Shown piece after piece: positions 46,301-55,827 of a stretch of 64,000 nucleotides of DNA. Position 1 is the stretch's first letter. Each line of letters begins with the position of its first letter. The notes beneath the pieces are model-generated. The model searched no databases. It saw only the letters and a program-made list of their open reading frames with translations, and was not told the origin of the DNA. The position numbers were made by a program, and so were the translations under genes. The stretch covers positions 5,096,372-5,160,371 of the forward strand of contig NC_134655.1 in assembly GCF_030463565.1 (NCBI RefSeq). The letters are read 5' to 3'. This DNA comes from Pelecanus crispus (taxonomy: Eukaryota > Chordata > Aves > Pelecaniformes > Pelecanidae).

Positions 46301-49300
46301 AGGCTCAACAACCCCAACTCTCTCAGCCTGTCTTCATAGGAGAGGTGCTCCAGCCCTCGGATCATCTTCATGGCCCTCCTCTGGACTATCTCCAACAGCT
46401 CCATGTCCTTGTGTTGGGGGCCCCAGAGCTGAACGCAGTACTCCAGGTGGGGCCTCACAAGAGCAGAGTAGAGGGGCAGAATCCCCTCCCTTGACCTGCT
46501 GACCACGCTTCTTTTGATGCAGCCCAGGATGGCTTTCTGGGCTGCAAGCACACATTGCCGGGTCATGTTGAGCTTCTCATCAACCAGCACCTCCAAGTCC
46601 TTCATCACTAAACACAAGCAAAACCCTCCAGTGACCCAGACTTCCACACCAGCCACAGCGGGCCTCACCCCGTCATCTCTCTAATCTCAGTCAGATGAAG
46701 AGTAAAAGAGCTGATCTTCTCTCCCTGCACTACCCCACACCTCATCCCTTTAAACTGGGGAGGGAGCTGCCTCTTCCCTTCCCATCTACCATTATTGACT
46801 CACTACTGCTTCCTCCTGGTAGCTTTGGAGGTCGGGTGCAGTGGTGGATCCCAGGTCAGCAAAGCACATAAACACATGCTTAAATTCGAGCTTAAGCAAA
46901 GCATTTGCTTAATTTTGAGCAGGTGCTTATAGCAGCGGGATTTCAGCAGTGAGCATCTGGAAGGAATGGCTTTTCCGGGGTTTCACATTTGCAAAGCAGA
47001 GCTGATGGCTGCAGCCTTCCCATCTGAAAAATAACTTTTCTCTTGTTCATTGTGCTGGCTCAGACAGTAACTCTGCTTTCAAATCTTGGACTCTGAGAGC
47101 TGTCTTGTAAGCTCAGGATGATCAAATATGCACCAGGCTAACTCCGTAGGGATCTCAGAAAAGCATGTTCACGTCACCATCTGACCACTTCTTTTTTTTT
47201 TTTTTTTAAAAAACCCACCAACTAAAACCTGCCACAATGCGTAAGAGAAATTAATGACATTCTGGATTATTAACACAGAGAACAAACAGGCCTGAACTCC
47301 ATCTGGTACTCACAGGGTTTAGCCATGGATTATCCCTTCAGGAAAGGCTGCGAGCTGCAGACCACATGGCAACCGTTGTGAGTAGGAGGGAGGGATGGGG
47401 ACAGCACAGACCTGCTCTTTTCTAACCTTCAGGGGCTCAGGGACCTGCAGCCAGCTCCTAACAGACTGTCCCTGTCCCTGCCAGCTCTGCTGGTAACCGA
47501 ATCAGCGTGCATTAAAGTTATACCACGACAGCAGCTGGGTAGAATAAATTATGCATGGCCGCTTTCAACAGTAAGAAGGCAGAGAATAGGTTTGGTGCCT
47601 CCCCTCCCCTTTGCCAGAGAGACAGCAGGAGGCTTTGGCTGCCAAAATAACTCCTTTGGTGAATACTAACCCAAAAAATCTCTGCCCTGCATTGACAAAG
47701 TCACCGTGGAGGATGCTCCACATCCTCCACGGTGACATTCCCTGTCAATGCAGGGCCATTGCTTGGAGAAACAGAGGGCTTCTCCCTCCTGCTACAGACC
47801 CCACCCTACTCGCCAAAAATTGTTACGGTGCAACAGCAGTGCAGGGACACAGTGCAATAGGGGGGTCCTGCTCACAGCAACACCTCACCAGGCTTCATGG
47901 CCATACCAAGGAGGTAGAAATGCCACCCACCCCGCCTGGCCAGGGGCCAGAGCCTGACATTAAAGAGCAGCCTTCAGTCCGTGCAGCTGAGAAGGGATTT
48001 CCTCCCACTGAGAGGGGAGCATGGAGGGAGTAGCCCCAGTGTCTGTCCTCCAGCATGGGCTGGGAGGAGCTGTCACACCTCCCCTGAACTCCTGTGCAAA
48101 GGCCAGGAGCTGCCGTGAGCAAACCTGCCAGGACACTGCCTGCCCTACTTTGTATGGGAACACGGGGGAAATGAAGACCCTCAGGAGGAAGTCTCTGCAA
48201 GGGGAGCACAGTCCCTCCAAGTAGCCCCTCAGTGCAGTGGTCCCAGCTCCCCTTGCTCCCAGCATGCTGCCCTGGCTGAGGGAGATGAGTGGCTGCAGCA
48301 AGGTCCTGGGGAATCATACCATCCCCATGCCATGGTGGGCAGGGTCTGTGCACATTGACAAAAGGGAAGAAAAAGGGAGAGACATTTAAGGAGGCAAAGA
48401 AACCATCAGAGGAGCAGACAGAAAGGGAGAAGGTCCCAGCAATGGGCAAGGATGGGTGTGAACAACAGAGCAACCAGAGGTGAGGGAGAAGTGGAGGAGC
48501 AGAGATGTTCTAATGCAACTGCCAGCAGCCAAGAGGGACCCAAGGGTAACCTGCCACTTAGGATGACCCTGCCAATGCCCTGGTCCATGCACTGTGCAGG
48601 AAGGGCACCAGTGAAGGGCCTCCCCAGGGACATCAGGCTCCACTGCAGCCCTGGGTACTGCGGGAGAGAGTAGAGCAACAGGGGAGCGATGGAGATCAGC
48701 AGGGACCTTCAGGCAGGGGCTGCATCTGGAAGGAGCAAGGCATTTACATGGGATGTGGAACAATACCCAGAGCCTGTGGAAGAAGCGAAGAGGGAACCCA
48801 AGATGAAAGGTCCCTCTTGGGCTGAGGAGCTGCCTGCTAAGGCATGGCCTGGGAGAACAATATCTTTATCAATGATCTGGATGAGGGGATCGAGTGCACC
48901 CTCAGTAAGTTTGCAGACGACACCAAATTGGGTGGGAGTGTCAATCTGCTCGAGGGTAGGATGGCCCTGCAGAGGGACCTGGACAGACTGGATCGATGGG
49001 CCGTGGCCAACTGTATGAGGTTCAACAAGGCCAAGTGCCGGGTCCTGCACTTCGGTCACAACAACCCCATGCAACGCTACAGGCTTGGGGAGGAGTGGCT
49101 GGAAAGCTGCCTGGCCGAAAAGGATCTGGGGGTGTTAGTAGATAGCCGGCTGAACTTGAGCCAGCAGTGTGCCCAGGTGGCCAAGAAGGCCAACAGCATC
49201 CTGGCTTGTATCAGGAATGCTGTGGCCAGCAGGAGCAGGGAGGTGATTGTCCCCCTGTACTCGGCGCTGGTGAGGCCGCACCTGGAATACTGTGTCCAGT

Positions 49301-52300
49301 TTTGGGCCCCTCACTACAAGAAAGACATTGAGGTGCTGGAGCGTGTTCAGAGGCGGGCAACGAAGCTGGTGAAGGGTCTGGAGAACAAGTCTTATGAGGA
49401 GCGGCTGAGGGAACTGGGGTTGTTTAGCCTGGAAAAGAGGAGGCTGAGGGGAGACCTTATCGCTCTCTACAACTACCTGAAAGGAGGTTGTAGTGAGGTG
49501 GGTGTTGGTCTCTTCTCCCAAGTAGCTAGCGATAGGACAAGAGGAAATGGGCTTAAGCTGCGCCAGGGGAGGTTTAGACTGGAGATTAGGAAGAATTTCT
49601 TTACGGAAAGGGTGGTCAGGCATTGGAACAGGCTGCCCAGAGAGGTGGTGGAGTCCCCATCCCTGGAGGCGTTTAAAAAACGGGTAGATGTGGCACTTCG
49701 GGATATGGTTTAGTCTGGTCTACCCTTGATTAGTCTAGAGTGGGCTTGGTAGTGTAGGTTAATGGTTGGACTGGATGATCTTAAAGGTCTTTTCCAACCT
49801 AGATGATTCTATGATTCTATGATTCTAACATTCAATGCACAGCTACAATCTTTAAAAGTAATGCTTCCTAATGAAAAAGGCTCAACAACTGTCACAGCAG
49901 TTTCTCCAATGAAAAGCTGCTACATTGCGTTGTGTCAATTAATCATGGTTTCAGCTTGCATATGGGATAAAGTGTGCCCATGATGTCCCACAGCCACCTC
50001 ATTTCATCCCCTCCCCAGCCAGTTGGCACAAGCGTCCTCTCGATCCCCTGCATGGCCACGGGTCCATGGGGTTGGGGAAATGACTGCTCTATTGGGAGCC
50101 TTCACCAGAGGTGGAAGCAAGATTTTACATAGAAATGGTAAGAAAATAGGGAGGGAGGCCTCTTCCTCTCTCCTCCAGCTGACTCCCCTGAAGGTGCCAG
50201 CTCCCCCATCATTTTCAGCAACGCCAGTGGCACAGTTTCTTGTGGCAGACGAGTGCTGCAGTGTGATGACTGCTGCTGGCAAGACCTTCCTGACAGCCGC
50301 CCTCCCAGGTGCTTCCTGACATCTGCCTGGAGCTTGCATTTCGCCTCCATCTCTCAGCTGTCCCCTCTCTTGTTGACTAAAAAGCTGTCCTCGCAAGGCC
50401 AGCCGCGGTTTTGCTAACTTCAGTCTGCATCTGGCTCCTTACATGTCAGACCAGAGGCCTCTGATGACTAGGACCTGGCTGCTTGTCCAGCTGCTTTGCT
50501 ACTGGAAGGGACTAACTGGGAACAACGGGACGGTGTTTACGGCTGTGTCGCTGCACAAACTCGTGGCCACACTTTCTGTGCATTAAGCAGAGAAAGCAGC
50601 AGATTTGGGTTTGGCCTCAAAGTCACAGCAAATTTTCAGAGATGCAAGGATTAAGAGTGATTGGTTTCACAATATAATACTGGCTTTGAGATTCATTTCA
50701 ATACATAGAACAGCTTATTAAAATTTCCTGCGATTGATGTGTCTTTCTTTTGATGATTCATTTCAGGGACTATTATTTAACACAGTAGCATTCAAGTTAA
50801 AAAAGCATATGGCATTTAATAGAGCTTTTCTCTTCTTATGTTAATTTTTAAGAGTAATTTGTTTAAACTTACAGGCTCTTGGGGGATTTAGGTGCTTCCA
50901 AAAAGCTGAAGCAATTAGCAACTGTTTGAAATGTGATGTGCAACCTGTGGAACTGCAGATTTAAATCAGAGGATCTGAACATGCCCTGCAGCCTGACCTG
51001 AATACACCCCAGACCTGACCTCACCAGCATGAGCTGCAGGATAAATAGAAGATCTTACGAGCTATTTGCCATTAGCGATACAATAAATGCATGTCTGGAA
51101 GCTTAGCTTACGCAATCTGTGATGAGGGCTGTAAGATCAGGTGCCAGACTTTATACTGAACCAAGGCAAATGCTCTGCACTGTTGAACTTCTTGGGGGAT
51201 GATATCCACCTTGAACAGAGCGTAAAGCTGAGATGTCAGCTTTGCCAACTGCCTCACCAAGAGTTGTCACTTCTCGTCCGTCAGTGTCTACACTAGCAAT
51301 CTTTGCTGGGAGAGAAACACCACTGTGTAATACTCTCAGTACTGCCCATGTAAGTCTTATGAGCAACGTTGCACTGTACCAGCATAACAGAACAGGCATT
51401 TCTGAGTGTAAATGCACCTATCCTGGGGACAGCCGCTGCCTTAGCTCCTCTGTCACAGATGACATCTCCCTATGCACATCCTCACCACAGTGCCAGCAGA
51501 AGTCTGCATACACATTTGAGAGAAAAAAAATATTTTTCTTTTTTCTGTTTTGCATTGAAAGACTTACATTCATTTCAGAGTAATTGGTAAAATTATATCT
51601 AAAATAATACTGCACCAGAAGTAGCAACACAAGACCAACACCTCAGTGTCAACAAGGGCAGATCAGTAGGAAGGGGGTTACTGAATATCCCTAATTACAT
51701 CCAAGCTCCAAAGGGCTATTGACTCCAATTCCTCAAAGCTACCAGCTCTAGTTTGCAAGTTGCATTCATGGGCAGCTTGTACTTTCACATAAAAATATGT
51801 CAGTATATTTTCCTGGTGGTCTCTAAAGTGAATGGGAAGAGAGCAGACATCACATTTATACCAGGACCACTGCAGTGCTCTTTGCACTCCCATTTCCCCT
51901 CAGAATAAACTATTGAAGAGAAGATTAAAAAGGCCAGGAGCCACGATAGATTAAAATAAAACATCTCACCATGGTCTTTTGTTTCCTTTCAAGTTACAAG
52001 GTAATGGTATGGCTTTGCGGCAGTTGCAGACAGCAGTAGCAGTCTGAGCACAGCAGCACAGGGACCGCGGCAGGATAACCTGCCCAGCCACACTACTGAT
52101 ATTCCCAAACAAATTACTGCCCTCGGGGTCAAGTCCCTCCATCACCACCCTCTTCTGCTCTTGCACTACCTTTTATCACAGCAAAGGACTTCGTTCTGAC
52201 TCACTTCCTGTGAAGCTCTCAAATTGCTGCTGTATCTGCCCCTTGGAAATGTCAAGGGAAAGACAGACTGCTGTTATCTGAGCCTGATAGTCTCATTTGA

Positions 52301-53355
52301 AAGGTAAGTTAATGATGATACAAATCCTGACTTTAATTACTGGCTACATCCATCTTGGAGTGGTTAATTCTTGGAAGCTTTCCAAGACATTCACCCTACG
52401 GAGTATATACAGGTGTAGGTCCTGGCAAAACAGGCTGACTTTATGCTTCACTGGCAGGACCATCTCCTAAGTCTAGACACACACTTCTAACACTCTCCTG
52501 TCCTCTGCCTTTTCTTTATTTTTCTTCTCATTAATAGACTAAGACAGCTCAGTATTTTTGTCATTGATTTATGTACGTGCATATACACCCAAATCTGTGC
52601 ACATTCCACATCCAGCAAAGCCTGAGAAAATGCAAGTTTTCCAGGACACTTTCCTAGAACAGGTGTCTTACATTAAGCCAAACTAAATAAATATGGGACA
52701 TGTAATGAAATAAATGGCCCCAGAAGATAACAGTCAGTCAGCTTTTCACATAAACAGTACCTTTTCTTATTAAGGACCTGCTGTTTATTCTAGCAGGAAT
52801 TGCTTCAGCGAAGTGAGACCAAGCGGCTATTATTTCTACCCAGCAGAAGTGAGATCCCTGATAACTTTCAAATCAGGGTTTAGCAGCATCTCAGTGCTGT
52901 GTGGAGCTACAGGAAACAGAGTTCCACACCACCCGCCCAGCCCAACCAGCCAGCAAGGTCCATGCTCCCTCTCACCCCGGGTGCTGCTGTGGAGGAGCCC
53001 AGACACAGATCATCCTCCCAGTCCCCAAGATGAGCATGAGCATGAACCTACCTGTGCCATCTTCTAGATGTCCAAAGTTACAGATCTGGCTGATGTTGTG
53101 CACCCAGATCTGCATTTCCTCCTCAGTTTTGGCTACCAGGTAGAAGGTGCGGTAGGTGGTTCTCACAATGAAGACGAAGTTGTTCTGAAATTCCTTCCTG
53201 ATGAAGTTGGGCCCCGAATGCTTCAGCACTTCACACTCGTTGAGGTCGATGATCCGAATGGGCTTTTTGGAATGGTTGTTCCTGTAGTACTCCAGCACAT
53301 CTGGGTTCCCGCTCATGCGGCCTCTGCGCAGCACAAACCAGCGCTTCCTCCACGC
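34212..53355 (-). CDS. GAB3: GAB3, GRB2-associated binding protein 3, exons 2-10 (5' end outside window)
   Basis: Coding parts, in transcription order: 53355-53052, 45483-45267, 44820-44342, 41743-41688, 40544-40289, 38551-38470, 36807-36705, 35453-35340, 34328-34212. Splice phases agree throughout (1, 2, 1, 0, 1, 2, 0, 0) and the sum is 1,728 nt, or 575 residues plus stop. With a first exon of about 24 codons, as in GAB relatives, the protein would be near 599 residues (human GAB3 about 586, from memory). GAB3 is a cytosolic docking adaptor: PH domain for phosphoinositides, proline motifs for Grb2 SH3 domains, YxxM motifs for PI3K p85, and two distal tyrosines for SHP2. It acts downstream of the M-CSF receptor and cytokine receptors in macrophages and NK cells. 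GAB1 and GAB2 fit less well, notably in the PH domain's C-terminal part. Intron 6 holds a solo LTR and intron 2 holds two CR1 copies. Confidence 0.96.
35340..35453 (-). CDS. GAB3: GAB3 exon 9
   Basis: 38 codons, phase 0 on both sides; acceptor TGACAG|GAA and donor AAG|GTATGA. It encodes [16 protein letters not shown], the first SHP2-binding tyrosine motif (YLALDF), conserved in all GAB proteins. The first half ([15 protein letters not shown]) is weakly conserved. Flanking introns are 1.0 kb and 1.25 kb, with no repeats recognised. Confidence 0.95.
36705..36807 (-). CDS. GAB3: GAB3 exon 8
   Basis: 103 nt; acceptor TTCATAG|C, phase 2 in and phase 0 out. It encodes [20 protein letters not shown] and ends in ESYIHM, a YxxM motif for PI3K p85. 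The donor, ATG|GTAATC, is a weak match to GTRAGT. If intron 8 were kept, translation would run about 44 more codons and stop, removing both SHP2 motifs. Confidence 0.94.
38470..38551 (-). CDS. GAB3: GAB3 exon 7
   Basis: 82 nt; acceptor CTTGCAG|CA, phase 1 in; donor CCTTA|GTAAGT, phase 2 out. It encodes [20 protein letters not shown] and RMWTVP. The PPPLDLRN segment is shared by GAB2 and GAB3. The last two bases (TA) join the first base of exon 8 (C) to give Tyr, forming Y-N-R-M across the junction. Confidence 0.95.
38871..39431 (+). mobile_element. Solo LTR (ERVL-like) in GAB3 intron 6, TSD AGCCT
   Basis: 561 bp, from TGATCTGGTTTC to AACCACGACA, with AGCCT on both sides (38866-38870 and 39432-39436). 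It is in antisense orientation to GAB3. Compared with the copy at 19.4 kb it keeps a good TATA box (TATATAA, 39128-39134) but its CRE is altered to GGCGTCA. The 18-bp palindrome is intact at 39155-39172. Its 5' terminal TGTC has changed to TGAT. Confidence 0.96.
40289..40544 (-). CDS. GAB3: GAB3 exon 6
   Basis: 256 nt; acceptor CTGAAG|CCC, phase 0 in; donor GGAAAT|GTAAGC, phase 1 out. It encodes two YxxM motifs, EDSYVPM and DGYIPM, then [11 protein letters not shown], the atypical PxxxRxxKP ligand for the Grb2 C-terminal SH3 domain. Between YIPM and SPLPELP there are about 13 more residues ([13 protein letters not shown]) than in the human protein as I recall it. Reading through the donor gives only a few more codons before a stop. 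Confidence 0.96.
41688..41743 (-). CDS. GAB3: GAB3 exon 5
   Basis: A 56-nt exon; acceptor CTTGCAG|CA, phase 1 in; donor TTTG|GTAAGT, phase 0 out. It encodes [19 protein letters not shown], matching the mammalian segment around RDKRLSLNL. It was found by reading splice sites, since it is too short to stand out as an ORF. Confidence 0.95.
44342..44820 (-). CDS. GAB3: GAB3 exon 4 (largest exon)
   Basis: 479 nt; acceptor GTGCAG|GTG, phase 2 in; donor AAAG|GTGAGT, phase 1 out. It starts [13 protein letters not shown] and contains DDVFVDSL, then [18 protein letters not shown], the main proline-rich Grb2 SH3 ligand, and ends with [25 protein letters not shown] is a possible basophilic-kinase or 14-3-3 site (inference). 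The middle part is variable compared with mammals, as usual for the disordered region of GAB proteins. Confidence 0.96.
45267..45483 (-). CDS. GAB3: GAB3 exon 3
   Basis: 217 nt; acceptor ATTGCAG|GTT, phase 1 in; donor ACAG|GTAGGT, phase 2 out. It encodes [20 protein letters not shown] through [20 protein letters not shown]. The FLPDYLxLSNCExG segment matches mammalian GAB3 and is not in GAB1 or GAB2 in this form, which supports the paralogue call. Intron 3 is only 446 bp. Confidence 0.95.
45943..46607 (-). repeat. CR1 LINE copy, inverted, in GAB3 intron 2
   Basis: Reads on the minus strand as the C-terminal part of the CR1 reverse transcriptase, with the hallmark CTACTCTGCTCTTGTGAGGC and ATGGAGCTGTTGGAGATAGT segments, then the 3' UTR (TTAAGGGCCTTTCCAACCC) and one octamer. 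A few frameshifts are present. It lies in the same orientation as GAB3. Confidence 0.95.
47684..47756. repeat. Imperfect inverted repeat (73-nt hairpin)
   Basis: The left arm (47684-47715) and right arm (47721-47756) pair as two perfect stems, a 16-bp stem (GTCACCGTGGAGGATG) and a 14-bp stem (GCCCTGCATTGACA), separated by a 2-by-6 internal loop and closed by the 5-nt loop CTCCA. The arms are otherwise unique in the window. It resembles a miRNA-size foldback or a template-switch inversion. It is in GAB3 intron 2. Confidence 0.85.
48852..49828 (+). mobile_element. CR1 LINE, 5'-truncated, with open C-terminal RT frame
   Basis: About 980 bp. It starts at the reverse transcriptase catalytic region (FADDTKL at about residue 24 of the open frame) and keeps an uninterrupted frame of about 289 codons to the natural stop (49,711-49,713). 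The 3' UTR (GACTGGATGATCTTAAAGGT) and ATTCTATG octamers to 49,828 follow. The intact frame and clean tail suggest this is the youngest CR1 in the window. The N-terminal endonuclease and most RT motifs are missing, so it cannot move by itself. Confidence 0.96.
53052..53355 (-). CDS. GAB3: GAB3 exon 2 (PH domain)
   Basis: 304 nt; acceptor TTTGCAG|GCG, phase 0 in; donor CACAG|GTAGGT, phase 1 out. It encodes most of the PH domain, from [20 protein letters not shown] to [14 protein letters not shown]. The C-terminal helix keeps the invariant Trp ([10 protein letters not shown]). The domain binds 3-phosphoinositides and brings GAB3 to the membrane. SECxVxKHxGP-type residues in the middle match GAB3 and not GAB1 or GAB2, where a VDAGLTF segment occurs. 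The first strand of the PH domain is in exon 1. Confidence 0.97.
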
Positions 53356-55034
53356 CTGCAAACGGCACAAACAGGGCCCTTTTAGTGCCACCCACATAAT
53401 ATATCAATCAGCCCACCCACGCATATTTTCCTTTAGGTTTTATAGTTGTTTTGATAAGCTGACCAAATTGTGACTTTGATTTGAAATGCTTGCTATCAGC
53501 TTGCATTTGTGATAGGAAGGCAGAGTGTTGTCCCTTTGGAAGTCAAGAGGAACAAGACTTCTCCCCTCCTCTCACCCTCAACCTGCCAGCATGGTGTAAT
53601 CAAAATGATCTGATACTTCACCATCCCGTCTGTAGAAGAGGTTATAACAGATTTTTCTTTGTGAAATGAAAACAGCTAGGACTGCACCCTGTGTTGCAGT
53701 ACATGAGCTAATATCTGGCAGTGAACACCTTCTGCCCAGCAAAGACAAGGCCTCCAGATGACCACTGCAGCGTCCCTCCCATGGTTTTCAGTGCTAATAA
53801 AAATCTGTTAGTGAGCTGCCAGTTACTTCTGAAAGCCCAGAACAAACCTTAAGGGAGTTGTAGTGCTAAAAGTTAAACAGGAAACTTCCAAACCTTACAG
53901 AAGGACATCTATTTGCACACACGCTGCCGTCAACCCCAATCAAACTGGTAAGCACTGGTGTCTTTTAGACCCTTGTGGTTGAAGGTATGGGTCCTGTACA
54001 TGCTTAAATGAAGTCCTGGCAGGACTGAGATGCAGCATCACTTTGTAAAGCTATATGCAAGTTTCTAGGAACAAAATAACATTTTCCCTTTTTTCCAGCA
54101 GCTGTTTTTGTTCATCAACAGTATAAGCGCCTCTGTGTTGATTACAGCTGTCACCAACACACTTACTTTGAGGGTGAGAAGAAATCCATCCTGAGCTCTG
54201 TTCCACAGAGAAAAGCTGAAATAAGACATTAGGAACTTCCCCCTTACCAAACGCCATAAAGACTGCTGGGTAAAGTCACGGCCAAGCCAGCAAGGCCCGG
54301 GCGGCTGCCAGGGCACAGATGAAGCCAAGGCTGCAGCTGCCCCAGCTCCGATGGCAGCCTGAGAAAAGAGCAGGGGCTCACGCACTGCCCAGGTACCTGC
54401 AATAGCTATACAGCCACTGGCTGGTTTAATTGCCTTCATAAGAGTTAAAAGTTCATTAAAGAAACATCTGAACAACAACCACAACCTCCCTACCTGAATC
54501 TTATCCAAGTGCTCTTTGCAAAATGACTTGTCATAACGACGTAAACCTGGGTGATAGCTTGTGTTCAAGTTACAAATCATGCTCATTTTGCAAAGAGTGG
54601 ATCTGTCTGTCAGTTTAAAGACAGCCAACCATTCAGCCTTAAGGCACAATAACAGAGTTCAGGATGTTTTCACTAAGATGTAAGAGTCCTTACTGGCACA
54701 GTTTACGATCAATACAGGCACTACAGATTTCGCTGACACCGAGTTCCCATGGGCACGGTGATAGTTGAAGCAATCAACAAAAAAGAGCAACAATCATTTG
54801 TCAAGAAAAAGCCTCTTTTTTTTTTTTTTCTACTCAAAAAAGACTTCCTTGCAGTGCAGCAAGCTTTTCACAGTCTGTTGATATTAATCCAAAAATTTAT
54901 CTAGAAGTAAGTCAGTTCAGCCTGGTAGTACCTTAATTTTGAAAGCAAAAGATTCTTCAAAAACAATACACAGGGACCAGAGAATGAAATATCATAGATG
55001 CAAGTCTTGAAAGGCTGAGTCAGGAAGGGTTTTC

Positions 55035-55055
55035 GGGGGGGGGGGGGGGGGGGGG
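55035..55055 (+). repeat. Poly-G tract (21 G)
   Basis: A run of 21 G on the plus strand (C on the transcribed GAB3 RNA strand). It can form a G-quadruplex in DNA and is prone to length error in sequencing. Confidence 0.95.
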
Positions 55056-55239
55056 TCACATCAGAAATAAACAGGAAACAGAGGTGAGGTGCAAAGTGTA
55101 TTGCACAAAGAAAATTAAGTCTTGCCCTCATGACCTGTTGAGGTTTGAAAGTGATTTGGTCTCTGTTGAAAATAGCTAGAGAAAACAGATTACTGAGATA
55201 CCTCAGACAAGTCTAATTTTGTGGGAGCCAGGAAAAAAA

Positions 55240-55260
55240 GCACACACACACACCCCCCCC
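55240..55260 (+). repeat. CA microsatellite followed by C8
   Basis: A short (CA)n tract of about seven units runs directly into eight C residues. Confidence 0.9.
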
Positions 55261-55711
55261 AAAGGAAACAGAAACAAAGGAAAAATGTTTAATGGAGAAA
55301 ACACTTTCCTGTCTACCAAGCTTCAACAGTGGATTGCAGCCCAGCAGGTATCTCACATGTATAGTCCCAGAAAGAGTCGACATCTCTGCCACCAGCAAAC
55401 CAAGCGCCCCACAGGCTTAATGCACACCCCACAGATGCATCAGGACACACAGGGCACATCCCCTAACGCACTCTGCCCCCTAAACAACAGAAGAGAAATG
55501 CTTCAGGAGGCGTAAGCCAAACAGCCTGCTCCTTTGCCTCCCAAAGGAACAGACTGCTAAGGCAGAGAGGGGAAGGAGCCGTCAGATCTCCCCAGGACTG
55601 CAAAACTACTTCTCACTCTTCTCCCAAGGCTGCCAGCCCTGCAGCTTAAATACACCTGGCTCCTTCTGATGGAAATTGCATGGAAATCACCTGCATAGGA
55701 GCAAGCTGAGG

Positions 55712-55827
55712 AGAGATGGGATGGGATGGGATGGGATAGGAGAGGAGAGGAGAGGAGAGGAGAGGAGAGGAGAGGAGAGCAGAGCAGAGCAGAGCAGAGC
55801 AGAGCAGAGCAGAGCAGAGCAGAGCAG
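55712..55827 (+). repeat. Composite pentanucleotide array
   Basis: Three adjoining 5-bp arrays change unit along their length: (GGGAT)n at about 55,716-55,737, (AGGAG)n at about 55,738-55,778 and (AGAGC)n to 55,827. The middle block is pure purine on the plus strand. Open frames through the array are repeat artefacts. Confidence 0.95.

Larger units (their letters stand above)
45484..53051 (-). other. GAB3: GAB3 intron 2
   Basis: 7.6 kb. It holds an inverted CR1 (45.9-46.6 kb), a polyT run (47,192-47,207), a 73-nt inverted repeat (47.7 kb) and a long plus-strand CR1 (48.9-49.8 kb). The remaining sequence shows no exon; ORFs at 47.6-48.8 kb are overlapping and lack motifs. Confidence 0.85.

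Noticed and set aside
48844..49713. 289-codon ORF considered as a host gene
   Set aside because: It is the C-terminal CR1 reverse transcriptase with FADD motif and a CR1 tail after the stop.
54065..54649. 194-codon minus-strand ORF in GAB3 intron 1
   Set aside because: No recognisable motif, no homologue that I know, and ordinary intronic composition. Length alone is not enough.
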